Assembly: GCF_905171775.1 (NCBI RefSeq)
Contig: NC_053490.1
Span: 514,556,695 to 514,620,694, forward strand
Direction: 5' to 3'
Length of the DNA: 64,000 nt
DNA from: Rana temporaria
Lineage: Eukaryota; Chordata; Amphibia; Anura; Ranidae
Positions 21,611 through 32,211 of this stretch are shown one piece after another. The notes beneath the pieces were generated by a model. The model did no database searches. It had not been told where the DNA came from and saw only the letters and a program-made list of their open reading frames with translations. A program made the position numbers and the translations under genes. The first letter of the stretch is position 1. Each line of letters starts with the position of its first letter.

Positions 21611-23610
21611 ATTGGATTGGATTGGAATAAATACTTATAGAGCGCCGAATGCGAGTTGTGAAACTCGCGTCTAAGCGCTTACCAACAAGCTGGGGGTATC
21701 CAGTTCCCAAGAGCAAAAAGAAAAAGCTAGGACATCTAAGTAAAAGAGGGGGGGGTGTCAGGGCACAAAAAGCCTATCCCTACTCCCTGACCATGGACCG
21801 CAGCCTGGGATTAAGGCAGCGTCCTGCTAAAGGCTTGGAAGGCCAAGTCTCTATCTGTAGGCTTGTGAAAAAAGAAGTGTTTTCAAGCCCTTACGGAAGG
21901 CCATCAAGGAGGAGGATGCTCGGAGCCGATGAGGGAGCTGGTTCCAAAGAGAGTTCCCCAGTGTTTGGAGCCGGCGGCCACCTTTTGAAGCTGATCGACT
22001 AGATTTAATAATTGCTAACAGGGCGTCAGTCGAGCGAAGCTCTCTGGGTGGACAGTAGTGTTGTGTCATATTCGATAAGTACATCGGACCTAGTTGCCAA
22101 TAGGCCCGAAACACCAGACAGAGTGCCTTGAACTCAACCCGTTTTGCTATCGGGAGCCAGTGTAGATTCTTAAGCACCGGGGAGATGTGATTCCGCCTTG
22201 GGCAGTTTGTGACTAGTCTTGCAGCATGATTCTGTGTAATCTGCAATCGTTTTATCCACTTCTGTGGGAGCCCTAGAAAGAAAACATTAGAACAATCTAA
22301 CCTAGAGTGGATAAGTCCATGAACTAAGATCATACGGTTGTGCTGAGTGAAGAGATTCTTAATTTTCCGTAATAATTGCAGATGATAGTTGGCTGATTTT
22401 ATGCAATATTTTGCGTGAGGTACGAAGCTTAGTTCAGCATCAAAAATTATACCCAGATTTTTTACCTGCTTAGCTGGAGTTGGGGCAGGGCCAAACGAGG
22501 ATGGCCAGGCAGGTAAAAAGGTAGAGTTGGCTTGTGGGCCGATCAGCAAAAGCTCAGTTTTGTCGGCGTTAAGGCCTAGCCTGTTTGAGTCCATCCATTG
22601 TTGGATGTTAGATAATCCCTTATTCAGCTGCTCAGGCATATTAGGTCCACTTGCAAGGTCTGCCAAGATCTGTGTGTCATCCGCATAGATCTGGCAGCCT
22701 AGACCATAGCTGGTAATGAGGTCGGCAAGTGGGCGCATGTAGCAGTTAAAGAATAAGGGAGAAAGGGCAGAGCCCTGAGGTACCCCGCAGGTCAATGACT
22801 GGGTATTTGAGCGGTACGACTCCATTTTTATGGAGTGTGTTCTTTCTGACAGGAAAGATCTAATCCAATTTAACACTGCTTCCTCACAGCCAAATAAGGA
22901 TTGCATTCTAGAGAGAAGGATAGAATGGTCAATGGTGTCAAACGCCGCAGAGAGGTCCAGCAGCACCAAGGCTGCTGACCCCCCCGCATCGCGGACACCC
23001 AGCAGACGTTCCCTCATATCTAGGGCAGACATCTCCGTACCGCGACCGGGTTGAAATCCCGACTGGCAGTCATGGAACAGACCGTGTGACTCAAACTGCT
23101 CCTGCAGCTGGGTAAACACAACCTGCTCCAGGACCTTAGATAGAAAAGGCAGTAGAGAAATGGGGCGGTAGTTGGTAAGTATCGTGGGTTCCAGGCACAC
23201 TTTTTTCAATAATGGGAGTATGATTGCTCTCTTGAATCTAGAAGGCACTATACCCAACCGGAGGGACAAATTAATTACTCTGCAGATGTCAATAATCAGA
23301 GTGTCTACATGCTTCTGAATGAACCAGGCAGGGCAGGGGTCATCATGATAACTGGTTGGTTTCAGTTTTGAGATGATAGCTCTGATTTCCTCCTCTGACA
23401 CTAGGCGAAATTTCTGTAGTTTTTCCGGGGTGGTTTTGGCTTTTGATGTTGCACAGGGGGGTGCTAAGGAGGATCGAGCACGGATTTTCTCCACTTTTGA
23501 AATGAAAGACTGGTGGATATCATTACACAGTTGTGGGGATGCCATAATCTTGGAGTGGAATCTTTTGGGCTTTATAACATTCAAGACTGTATGTCTGTTC
23601 TTAAACAGGA
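21611..23610 (-). mobile_element. CR1/L2-type LINE, 5'-truncated, with intact RT frame
   Basis: The minus-strand insertion ends on the low-coordinate side in a short CCAAT-type tandem tail (plus-strand TTGGATTGGATTGG at 21612-21625), as usual for CR1/L2 elements. The 5' end near 23610 cuts off the endonuclease part of the ORF. Confidence 0.85.
21851..23584 (-). CDS. CR1/L2-clade reverse transcriptase fragment, 577 aa, uninterrupted
   Basis: It carries a full set of non-LTR RT blocks in order: TNYRPISLLPFLSKVLEQVV (about residue 140), QSGFQPGRGTEMSAL, LVLLDLSAAFDTIDHSILL (palm A, catalytic Asp), TCGVPQGSALSPLFFNCYM (palm B) and CQIYADDTQILA (palm C, catalytic Asp pair). RT tail motifs LGIIFDAELSF and LDCSNVFFLGLP follow, then the conserved C-terminal HWLPIAKRVEFK and LWNQLPHRLR stretch. 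A stop lies immediately upstream of the Met, so this start is simply the first Met after truncation. The normal protein also has an N-terminal APE-type endonuclease, absent here. It is the best preserved polymerase gene in the window. Confidence 0.88.
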   Translation of the reverse strand: MNVIKPKRFHSKIMASPQLCNDIHQSFISKVEKIRARSSLAPPCATSKAKTTPEKLQKFRLVSEEEIRAIISKLKPTSYHDDPCPAWFIQKHVDTLIIDICRVINLSLRLGIVPSRFKRAIILPLLKKVCLEPTILTNYRPISLLPFLSKVLEQVVFTQLQEQFESHGLFHDCQSGFQPGRGTEMSALDMRERLLGVRDAGGSAALVLLDLSAAFDTIDHSILLSRMQSLFGCEEAVLNWIRSFLSERTHSIKMESYRSNTQSLTCGVPQGSALSPLFFNCYMRPLADLITSYGLGCQIYADDTQILADLASGPNMPEQLNKGLSNIQQWMDSNRLGLNADKTELLLIGPQANSTFLPAWPSSFGPAPTPAKQVKNLGIIFDAELSFVPHAKYCIKSANYHLQLLRKIKNLFTQHNRMILVHGLIHSRLDCSNVFFLGLPQKWIKRLQITQNHAARLVTNCPRRNHISPVLKNLHWLPIAKRVEFKALCLVFRAYWQLGPMYLSNMTQHYCPPRELRSTDALLAIIKSSRSASKGGRRLQTLGNSLWNQLPHRLRASSSLMAFRKGLKTLLFSQAYR

Positions 23611-23856
23611 TCTAAACATGAAGGGGATGTCATATGCCAAAGAAGTATGCCTGTAGTTTGCCAAAGAAGTATGTGTCATAAACAATTGCCATGTCTTTGT
23701 GGCATGACAATCCCTTTAAAATCTTACCCCACACACCAGAGTGACTGCCACCTTGGAAAATACTTACCTTCAGCTCTACTAACAAGTTCCTGTGTGGCCC
23801 TGCCCCAGAGTTACATAGTCTTTGCAGAAAAAAGTCAAGTTCCTCCTGAACATATT

Positions 23857-24600
23857 GGGCCAGATTCTCATAGAATCGGCGTTTGCGTAGTGTAAGCCAT
23901 TTACACTACGCCGCCTCAAATTACTGGAGCAAGTGCCGTATTCTCCAAGCACTTGCTCCGTAATTTGCGGCGGCGTAGTGTAAATGGCCCGGCGTAAGGC
24001 CGCGTAATTTAAAGGGGCCGGCTTGTATTTAAATTAAGCGCGCCCCCGCGCCGATCGAACTGCGCATGCGCCGGGCAGAAAAATAGCCCAGTACGCATGC
24101 TCCAGCTCACGACGGAAAAAAAAGTCGTCCGCGAATACGACTTTACGTCAATGACGCTCACGTCGGCGTCATTGACGTAAAGTCGTATTCGCGGACGACT
24201 TAGGAAAACGACGTAAACGACGGAAAAAGACGACGCTGACCCGACGCCATACTTAACATGGCATACGACGGACCTACGTAAACTTGCCCCTCATATAGCA
24301 GGGGCAAGTTTACGCTTACGTAAACGTCGTAAATTCACTGCGTCGTCCGCGCGTACGTTTAGGAATCTCGCGTAAATAGCTAATTTGCATAGACGACTGG
24401 GAAAATGACAAGGCGACACCTAGCGGCCGGAAAAAAAATTGCATTTAAGATCTGACAGCGTAAGAGCCTTACGCCTGTCAGATCTAAGGGATATCTATGC
24501 GTAACTGATTCTAAGAATCAGTCGCATAGATACAACGGCCCAGATTAGGACTTAACGCAAATGGCGTTGCGCTGTCGTAAGCCCTTTGAGAATCTAGGCC
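23857..24600. mobile_element. Family A MITE, copy A4 (TSD ATT)
   Basis: 744 bp, GGGCCAGATTCTCA to TGAGAATCTAGGCC (right end lacks the last C), flanked by ATT (23854-23856, 24601-24603). It contains a perfect 33-bp-arm hairpin at about 24124-24201 (CGAATACGACTTTACGTCAA and complement) and the ACTTGCCCCTCATATAGCAG hairpin near 24283-24312. Confidence 0.9.
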
Positions 24601-24803
24601 ATTCTTTCCAAAGACTGGTCCATACTTTATGGTGACCCGTGTTTGTTGGCCGTCAATTGTGTGCCGTTTGTATGCAAGACAGGTTCCTGGCCAACGCTCT
24701 TTGGACAAAAGTCAGAGGCTTTGTCTGTGGAAAATCCTATCATGTACGAGGCGTAAGGCACTAGGCATGGCCACACAGTGAAAGATTTGGTAGCTGAAGT
24801 TAA

Positions 24804-25245
24804 AGTGATTGTTATAGCTCGCATGTTCTTCCCTAAAACAAAAAAAAAGGTTTATACTTACCTGCTCTGTCCAAGAATATTGCACCAAGTAGCCCCGTAC
24901 TGCCTCTTCTGGGGTCCCCCCACCAGTGTTCTCTCCTCTGCCTCTTCTAAGTGTACCACCGTAGCAGGCCACTTACTATTAGGGCACCCATGCGGGCATG
25001 CTCCCATGCTGGGCTGTGTGCGTCTGGAGGCACACACAACGCGGCTCGGCCCCATCCCTCGCTCCCGCCACACTGGATTTGATTGACAGCAGCAGGGAGC
25101 CAATGGCTCCAATGCTATCAGTCTGTCCCGTGAAGCCAGTGCTGCTGCAGACGAGGACAGCCCTGGATCGAGAAAGAGCTCAGGTAAGTATTTGTGGGGG
25201 GGGGTAGTGAAAGTTATTTTTTTTAAGTTAATGCAGGTAATCAAT
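24804..25245. mobile_element. Family E MITE, copy E3 (TSD TTAA)
   Basis: 442 bp between TTAA at 24800-24803 and 25246-25249. Ends AGTGATTGTTATAG and GGTAATCAAT are imperfectly inverted. ATACTTACCTGCTCTG (24856) and GAGCTCAGGTAAGTATT (25178) are outward-facing consensus 5' splice sites. Confidence 0.82.
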
Positions 25246-25249
25246 TTAA

Positions 25250-26048
25250 AAGTGCTGAAAATTACAGGTTTAATTTTGACATTTTAGTGATTGGGTTTGC
25301 ATGTATCTTAAGAAACGCCTTAAAAACTGTACAGACCATGTTGCCTTGTTCTTTTTCTGCCTGGCAGCTGTCTAAAATTCTTAAAGAAAAACACGCTGTT
25401 AATTACACCAATCTCTCTCCTCCATGTGTTCCGCCTTTAATTGTGACCCTCTAACCCTCCTCTTTGCTTATATGATTTGGATATTAGTTAGACAATCTAA
25501 TTATATGACTATGCCTCTTTTTGTGAGCCTTCATGAAGGATTACCCCAGCTCGGAAGAAGAATCTTACAGTGTATAAACCTTCAAGCACAGAGGTTGCAG
25601 ATCGTAACTCAGTCACATCATAAAGTCTTTTGTTTGCGCTGCTGCTAAACCGTGGATTTTTATGTAAGAAAATAATTCATATCCGAAATAAAGAAAACGA
25701 AGCAGGATTTATACTCCTGACTTGGTGCAACAGGGATTTTGTGGACAATTATAATACAAGACAGATGTCACCACTGATGGTATCCTAAAAAAAAAACAAA
25801 AAAACTTGACATTAATGATTTCTCTGATGTCTCCAGTCTTTTTAAAATAAATATTCTAAGAAAAATGTAGACAGCCATTACTGATCTTTTAAAAAAAATG
25901 CTTGTGTTGTACCCTTAACAGGGTATTCCAGGTTATTATTCATGATGATCCCAAACCTTGCCTTCTGGGTGTCTCGGACGATCTTCAATTGGAATATGCA
26001 TATAAACAAGTAATAGCAGATCCATCTTTCAGGCTCGTAAATTGATTC
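25250..26048. other. No gene supported
   Basis: Only short frames and A-rich runs (25788-25804). No recognisable element ends. Confidence 0.5.
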
Positions 26049-26052
26049 TTAA

Positions 26053-26548
26053 AGTGGAGGTTCACCCAGAAATGACAATTTTTAACCTTAGATTGATGCT
26101 CATTTTGTCTAGGGGAATCGGCTAGTTTTTTTAAAATCGAAGCTGTACTTACCGTTGTAGAGAGCGATCTTCTCCGCCGCTTCCGGATATGGGCTGCGGG
26201 ACTGGGCGTTCCTATTTGATTGACAGTCTTCCGACAGGCTTCCGACGGTCGCATCCATCGCGTCACGATTTTCCGAAAGTAGCCGAACGTCGGTGCGCAG
26301 GCGCCGTATAGAGCCGCACCGACGTTCGGCTTCTTTCGGCTACTCGTGATGCGACCATCGGAAGCCTGTCGGAAGACTGTCAATCAAATAGGAACGCCCA
26401 GTCCCGAAGACCATACCCGGAAGCGGCGGAGAAGATCGCTCTCTAAAACGGTAAGTACAGCTTCGATTTTAAAAAAACTAGCCGATTCCCCTAGACAAAA
26501 TGAGCATCAATCTAATCTTAAATTTTTTTTTTAGGGTGAACTCCCGCT
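26053..26548. mobile_element. Family C foldback MITE, copy C2 (TSD TTAA)
   Basis: 496 bp, TTAA at 26049-26052 and 26549-26552, ends AGTGGAGGTTCACCC and GGGTGAACTCCCGCT. It is closely related to C1 and folds into one long hairpin around 26310. Outward donors ACTTACCG (26151) and ACGGTAAGTAC (26448) are present. Confidence 0.92.
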
Positions 26549-26551
26549 TTA

Positions 26552-27535
26552 AGCCTCGTACACATGATCGGATTTCCATCGGACAAATCCGTGGAATTTT
26601 GTGCGAAAGGTGTTGTCTGTGAACTTTTTCTGCATACAGACGGCAGAACTTTTTTAGCCAACATTTACGAAACTACCGTATTTGCCGGCGTATAAGACGA
26701 CCCCCTAATTTTCCAGCTAAAATGTTGGTTTAGGGATATACTCACTGTATAAGATGACCCCTCACTGTGCCATTATACATGCCTCACTGTGCCATCTATA
26801 CATGCCTCACTGTGCCATTATACATGCCTCACTGTGCCATTCCATTCCCTGCCTCGATGATCTCCCTATCTTCTCCTGTTTGCAGAGTCAGTCAGACGGC
26901 GGCCATCCATTATTCAAAAGCCGTGCCTCCTCCTCAGGCTGTTCCGTGATAGGTGAAACACTAATTTTCCCAGCAGAGCCTCTGTTCAGTGTTCCGCCTA
27001 TCACGGATGTCCTCTCGTCCGAGGCCGAGGATGAGAAGGCATCCGTGATAGGCGGAACACTGAACAGAGGCTCTGCTGGAAAAATGAGTGTTCCGCGGAA
27101 CAGTCAGAGGAGGAGGTGCGGCTTTTGAATAATGGATGGGCGTCGTCTGACAGACAGGTACCCGGCGTATAAGACGACCCCCGACTTTTGGGGCATGATT
27201 TTAGATGCAAAAAGTCATATTATACGCCGGAAAATACGGTATGTGTTTTTTCTGCTCTTTACCGCCACCCTTTGGGCAACTTCTGCTAATGTTGTGCTAT
27301 GGTTAGCATTGGTTCGGAGCATGCGTGTTTGTACTTTGGATTTTATTCTGATGGACTTATGTACATACGATCGGATATTCCGTCAGCACACATTTGTTGT
27401 CGGAAAATTTGAGAGCATGTTATCCATTTGTTGTCGGAAATTCCCACAACAATTGTCCAATGGAGAGTACAAACGGTCGGATTATCTGACAAACACCCTG
27501 CCATCATCGGAAAATCTGATCGGGTGTACGGGCCT
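26552..27535. mobile_element. Family B MITE, copy B2, abutting C2 and hosting G1 (TSD TTA)
   Basis: Left end AGCCTCGTACACATGATCGG, right end GATCGGGTGTACGGGCCT; TTA on both sides (26549-26551, 27536-27538). Its left target overlaps the right TTAA of element C2. Element G1 (26676-27239) splits it. Confidence 0.8.
26676..27239. mobile_element. Family G MITE, copy G1 (TA target, CCGTATTT termini)
   Basis: 564 bp between TA dinucleotides (26674-26675, 27240-27241), termini CCGTATTTGCCGGCGTATAA and TTATACGCCGGAAAATACGG. It contains four short CATGCCTCACTGTGCCATTA-type units (26757-26840) and a long inner inverted repeat (AGGCGGAACACTGAACAGAG versus its complement, 26960-27080). The TA target suggests Tc1/mariner-like mobilisation; ISL2EU-type elements are an alternative. 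Confidence 0.82.
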
Positions 27536-27738
27536 TTAAACATTCGAAATCGGCTGATCCACCCTTGTGGAAGGAGTGGATAGCCCAAATTGGTAATACG
27601 CTACACCTTGAAAAATAGATCTTCCAATACAGAGGGTGCCCAGGCAAATATCATAAATTGTGGTTCCCTGTCTGGATACACCAGGGCTATCCCCGGTTGA
27701 TTTTTTTTCTTGGATATAATTCTCTGAAACAACTCTTA

Positions 27739-28095
27739 TGCCTCGTACAAACGATCTGAATTTCCAACAAGAAATGTTCGATGTGAGCTTTTGGTCAGAA
27801 ATTCCGACCGTGTGTAGGCCCCATCGGACATTTTCTGTCGGAATTTCTGACAGCAAAAATTTGAGAGCTGGTGCTCAATCTGATACGATCGTCTGTACGC
27901 AATTCCGATGCACACAAATTCTACGCATGCTCGGAATCATTGAACTTAATTTTTCTCGGCTTGTCGTAGTGTTGTACGTCACCGCGTTCTTGACGGTCTG
28001 AATTCCCGACAACATTTGTGTGACTGCGTGTATGCAACAAAAGTTTGAGCCAACATTCCGGTTTTGTTGTCGGAATTTTCGATCATGTGTATTTT
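27739..28095. mobile_element. Family B MITE, copy B3, right end decayed
   Basis: Starts TGCCTCGTACAAACGATCTG after TTA (27736-27738), with the family's TGTGTAGGCCCCATCGGAC and TTCTTGACGG segments. The right end reads TTTTCGATCATGTGTA (near 28090) and then loses similarity. Bases 27812-27830 provide the empty site for the A5 insertion in copy B4. Confidence 0.7.
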
Positions 28096-28099
28096 GGTG

Positions 28100-29337
28100 T
28101 GGTTATATGACTTGACTTGGGTTTCCATTACAGATTCAGATCTACTATTATATGTTGCTATGACATTTTATAATTTCTCTGGAACATGTCTCACGTTTCT
28201 GTTCTCAATAAAAACCTCTGAGTTAAAAAAAAAAAAATACAAATGCTTGTGGTACTAAGTAGATCCATTGACATCAGCGCTTTCCAAATCAATGACCTGC
28301 TATAAAGTTTGTAGATCATGGGCTGTGGCTTCACTTCTGTGATTAAGTTACTCATGAACTGTAAAAATGGTGCGAGTAATACCAAATGGTACCAAAAGCA
28401 GTCATAAAAACATGTAGCCAAGTATGATACTGGTATAAAAATGTGTACAACGATACCACTGCTGAATACAGATGTGGAGAGGTTAACATCAGTCCGTCGG
28501 CATGTAGATGTTCCATGAAGGGGATGTTACTGGATCTCCGACAGAACTCCCTGAAGCCCCAGAACCTGGCGGAGAGGTGAGTACCAATCAAAAGAATTTT
28601 AATCGATCAAAAAGATTTTGATCGATCAAAAAAATTAAAGATTAATCGATCAATTAAAAGTTAATTTGCACAGCCCTAAAAAAAACCTTGAGGTGACAGA
28701 ACCTACCCACAACAATCCTGCCCTATCCAAACGCCCATCTGATTAGGAGAAGCTTCTACCCTTTCTGATACTGTCAAAGCTTACTCAGTATTCATAGTGA
28801 TTGGCCAATAAAAATGTGGGAGGGGAAGAATTCCAACACAGATAGGAAGTGTTAGAACTTTGCCCAATCAGTACAGCCTTGCATTTATTTTTTAAGTGTA
28901 GGAACTGAAATGTGTAGGCACCTCTAGGTGGTATTTTTTTTAAAAAGCTTTTAATTCCAGCTTAGGCTTGTCTACATTGGCTTCCAAACCAAGGCCTTTC
29001 TTTCAATATATTTTTATGTTAAATGTTTTAATTTAAGATGTCATTTGTCTTGGAAACCTTGCAGAACATAGAAAAAAAACAAATGGTAGAGGAAGAGGTA
29101 GATATCACAACAAGTGTTCTCTGATAGGCAAATTACCAATGCTGTGTAATATAGTCTTAGTACTGCCATGGGGCAGGAAAGCCACTTTGTCATAATCCTC
29201 AGCATGCAATGGTAGAGTGGTCTATAACATGGATATAAACAGACATACAAAGACAATCAAAGGTAAGGTTTACCGTTCTTCAGACTTAAGGGGTTTTCAG
29301 GCTGTGGGCATTGGGAGTAGAAAAGATCCCGACATAA
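28100..29337. other. No gene seen; possible hAT terminus at 28572-28678
   Basis: A cluster of ATCGATCA repeats ends in GCACAGCCCTA (about 28668-28678), which looks like the right end of a hAT-type element; no partner terminus is seen. The rest has no supported feature. Confidence 0.45.
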
Positions 29338-29550
29338 TTTTTGGTGTCATTGGGGGGGAATTGTGCCTTATTGTTGGTCTCATTGGCAGAATTCATGCCC
29401 CATTGTTGGTATCATTGGGAAAAATTGTGCCCCATTACTGGTATCAGTGGGAGGAATTTTGCCCCGTCGTTGGTTTCAGTGGGAGGAATTGTGCTCCATC
29501 ATTGCTGTCATTGGGCCCAATCGTTGGTGTCATTGGGAGGAATTGTACCC
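29338..29550. repeat. Degenerate minisatellite, about 32-36-bp unit
   Basis: Units of the form ATTGGGAGGAATTGTGCCCC plus ATTGTTGGTGTC, about six copies. The frames across it are repeat artefacts. Confidence 0.85.
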
Positions 29551-29552
29551 TG

Positions 29553-30106
29553 GTGCGCAGTCATGTTGGAACAGGAAGGGGCCATCCCCAAACTGTTCCC
29601 ACTGGGAGTATAAAATTGTCCAAAATGTCTTGGTATGCTGACGCCTTAAGAATTCCCTTCACTGGAACCAAAGGGCCAAGCCCAACCCCTGAAAAACAAC
29701 CCCACACCATAATCCTCCCTCCACCAAATGATTTGGTACAGAGCAAAGTCCATAAAGACATGGATGAGCGAGTTTGGGGTGAAGGAAATTGACTGGCCTG
29801 CACAGAGTCCTGATCTCGACCCAATAGAACACCTTTGGAATGGATTAGAGCATAGACTGCAAGCCAGGCCTTCTTGTCCAATATCATTGCCTAACCTCAC
29901 AAATGCGCTTCAGGAAGAATGGTCAAACATTCTCATAGACACACTCCTAAACCTTGTGGACAGCCTTCCCAGAAGAGTTGAAGCCGTTATAGTTGCAAAG
30001 GGTGGGCCAACTCAATATTGAACCCTACGGACTAAGACTGGGATGCCATTATAGTTCATGTGCGTGTAAAGGCAGGTGTCCCAATACTTCTGGTAATATA
30101 GTGTAT
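29553..30106 (+). pseudogene. Second-lineage Tc1 transposase fragment with an internal inversion
   Basis: Bases 29745-30021 (plus) encode the transposase C-terminal part: ARSIKTW-like SIKTWMSEFGVKEIDWPAQ, then SPDLDPIEHLW with the third catalytic Glu, then LVDSLPRRVEAVIVAKGG. The preceding segment of the same protein (GGGRIMVWGCFSGVGLGPLV, residues before the second Asp) lies at 29553-29745 on the opposite strand. The terminal repeat GTCCCAATACTTCTGG...AATATAGTGTA ends near 30106. The N-terminal third and left terminus are missing. It is a different Tc1 lineage from the copies at 1, 35312 and 63425. Confidence 0.85.
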
Positions 30107-30365
30107 CTTTTCATAAGGTATGTCTTCAAAGCCATAAACATGTAGAATTAAAAAAGAAAAAATCAGGAGCATAATTTTGCTATTCCCTCCCCAGCAGTCA
30201 AGGGTGAGGGCTGGTACTAATTCAGGACACCTCCACAGACTCCCAATGATCTGGCAATAGGTGGGCATGAACAGAAAATGATTTGGGTTGTCTGGTTTAG
30301 GGATCAGAACATTAATAGCCCCTCCCTGATTATGAAATGGAGACAAAACTGTACATTACATTATT
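30107..30365. other. No feature seen
   Basis: No supported gene or element end. Confidence 0.5.
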
Positions 30366-31470
30366 ATGTTTTATTATTATACAGGATTTATATAGCGCCA
30401 ACAGTTTGTGCAGCGCTTTACAACATCAGGGAAGACAGTACAGTTACAATACAGGAAGGATCAGAGGGCCCTGCTCGATAGAGCTTACAGTCTAGAAGGG
30501 AGGGTTAAGTGGAACAAAGGGTAGTAGCTGTGGGGGGGTGATCAGATGGACAAAATGAAAATACAGTTGTTAGGTGTGGGTAGGATTAGGATAGGCTTCT
30601 CTGAAGAGGAGGGTTTTCAGGGATCCTCTAAAAGCTAAGAGAGAAGGAGATAGACAGACAGATTGGGGTAAGGAGTTCCATAGGCTTGGAGAGGCTCTGG
30701 AAAAGTCCTGCAGATGAGCATGGGAGGAGGTGATGAGAGAGCTAGAGAGCAGGAGGTCTTGAAAAGTACGATTAGGTTGGTATTTTGAGACTAGGTTAGT
30801 GATGTAGCAGGGGGCAGAGTTGTGGATGGCTTTGTAGGTAGTTGTTAGTATTTTGAAATTAAATTGTTGGGCGAGCGGAAGCCAGTGGAGGGATTGACAG
30901 AGGAGCAGCAGAGACGGAGCGGTTGGTAAGGTGGATAAGTCTGACAGCAGCATTCGTGATGGACTGAAGGGGGGTTAGAGTATGGAGAGGTAAGTTAATG
31001 AGGGAATAGCAGTAATCGAGGCGAGAGATGACCAGGGAGTGAATTAAGAGTTTTGTTGTGTCATTGGTTAGAAAGGGGCGTATTTTGGAGATGTTGCGGA
31101 GGTTGAGGCGGCAAGATTTGGACAGTGATTGGACGTGGGGCTTGAAAGAGAGTTCAGAGTCTAGGACTACTCCTAGGACCTTGGCATGTGGGGTTGGGCT
31201 TATGGTCGTGCCATCAATTTTGACAGAGAGATCAGGGGAAGAGGCAAGTGGGGGAGGAAAAAGTATAAGTTTGTTTTGTATAGATTGAGTTTGAGGAAGT
31301 GGTGTGACATCCAAACTGATATATCTGATAGTAAATTAGTGATACGTAAGGAGAATGAAGGGGCGAGTTGAGGGGCAGAGAAATAAATTTAAGTGTCATC
31401 AGCGTAGAGATGGTATTGGAAGCCGTGGGAGGCTATCAGCTGACCCAGGGAGGAGGTGTAGATTGAAAAT
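30366..31470 (-). mobile_element. L2-like LINE, 5'-truncated 3' part
   Basis: Minus strand. The catalytic region near 31410 reads HLYADDT and then a stop. LGVVLDSELSFKPHVQSLSK and SRLDYCYSLI follow (31314-30859), then a frame change to LHWLPLAQQFNFKILTTTYK and SPSLWNSLPQSV (30953-30570). The 3' UTR ends in a TATATAAATCCTGTATAATA-type tail (30366-30400). It is related to the LINE at 10005-12065 but keeps YADD. Confidence 0.87.
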
Positions 31471-32208
31471 GCTGCATGATCCATCACCCGCCGGATCCAA
31501 AACCGAGCGATCAAACACCGCTGATCGCTCGGTTCTCACAGCCCCGTGAGCAGAGAGCGGATGACTGTCAGTCACAGGCGCTCAGTGCCCCCCTCCTCCA
31601 CTCACTGCAGCACTGGGCTGTGGAGGAGGCGGGGCCAACCGGCTCAGAATCTCAGCAGCTCGCCGGTCTAGGCATGTGGGCGGATCCTGACCATATGGTA
31701 GCGATCCTTTCAGAGCCTGGATTGGCTCTGTGACATCAGCCGACAGCGGGCTTCAGGCTGTCTCCTGAAAATGGGTCACAGATGTGCAGTTTGTTTTCCT
31801 CTTTACGGGAGTCCCAGATAAGTGTACCTTTATTTTTGAGAAGGTGAGAACAAGAAAGTGGCATCTCACTTGCTGTGGCAGCAGATGCTTCTCCATCCAG
31901 CATAAGCCTCCTGTTCTGGTTTATTTCCATGTAATGGACTGGCCCATACCCACACCACTGGCTGGCCGAGGTTTTTCCCTGTCAAGACTTCCAGAACATC
32001 ACTGGTCAGTGTAGGTCTTCAAAATAAGTAAACCAAAAAAGGTACACGACTGCATCTTTGGTCTACTGTTCAACTGTGGATTTGCGAGGAACACTGAGAC
32101 CTGTGACTATGGCAGCTGTTGGTGGACCTCCATTTATCTCTACGATGATCATTGGTCCACCAAGAGTTGCAATAGTTCTTGGAAGATGTGGGTTTGAAGA
32201 TCTCACCC
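31471..32208. other. No gene supported
   Basis: Contains a short hairpin CCGAGCGATC...GATCGCTCGG (31502-31534). The frame at 32058-32210 has no recognised family. Confidence 0.45.
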
Positions 32209-32211
32209 TTA

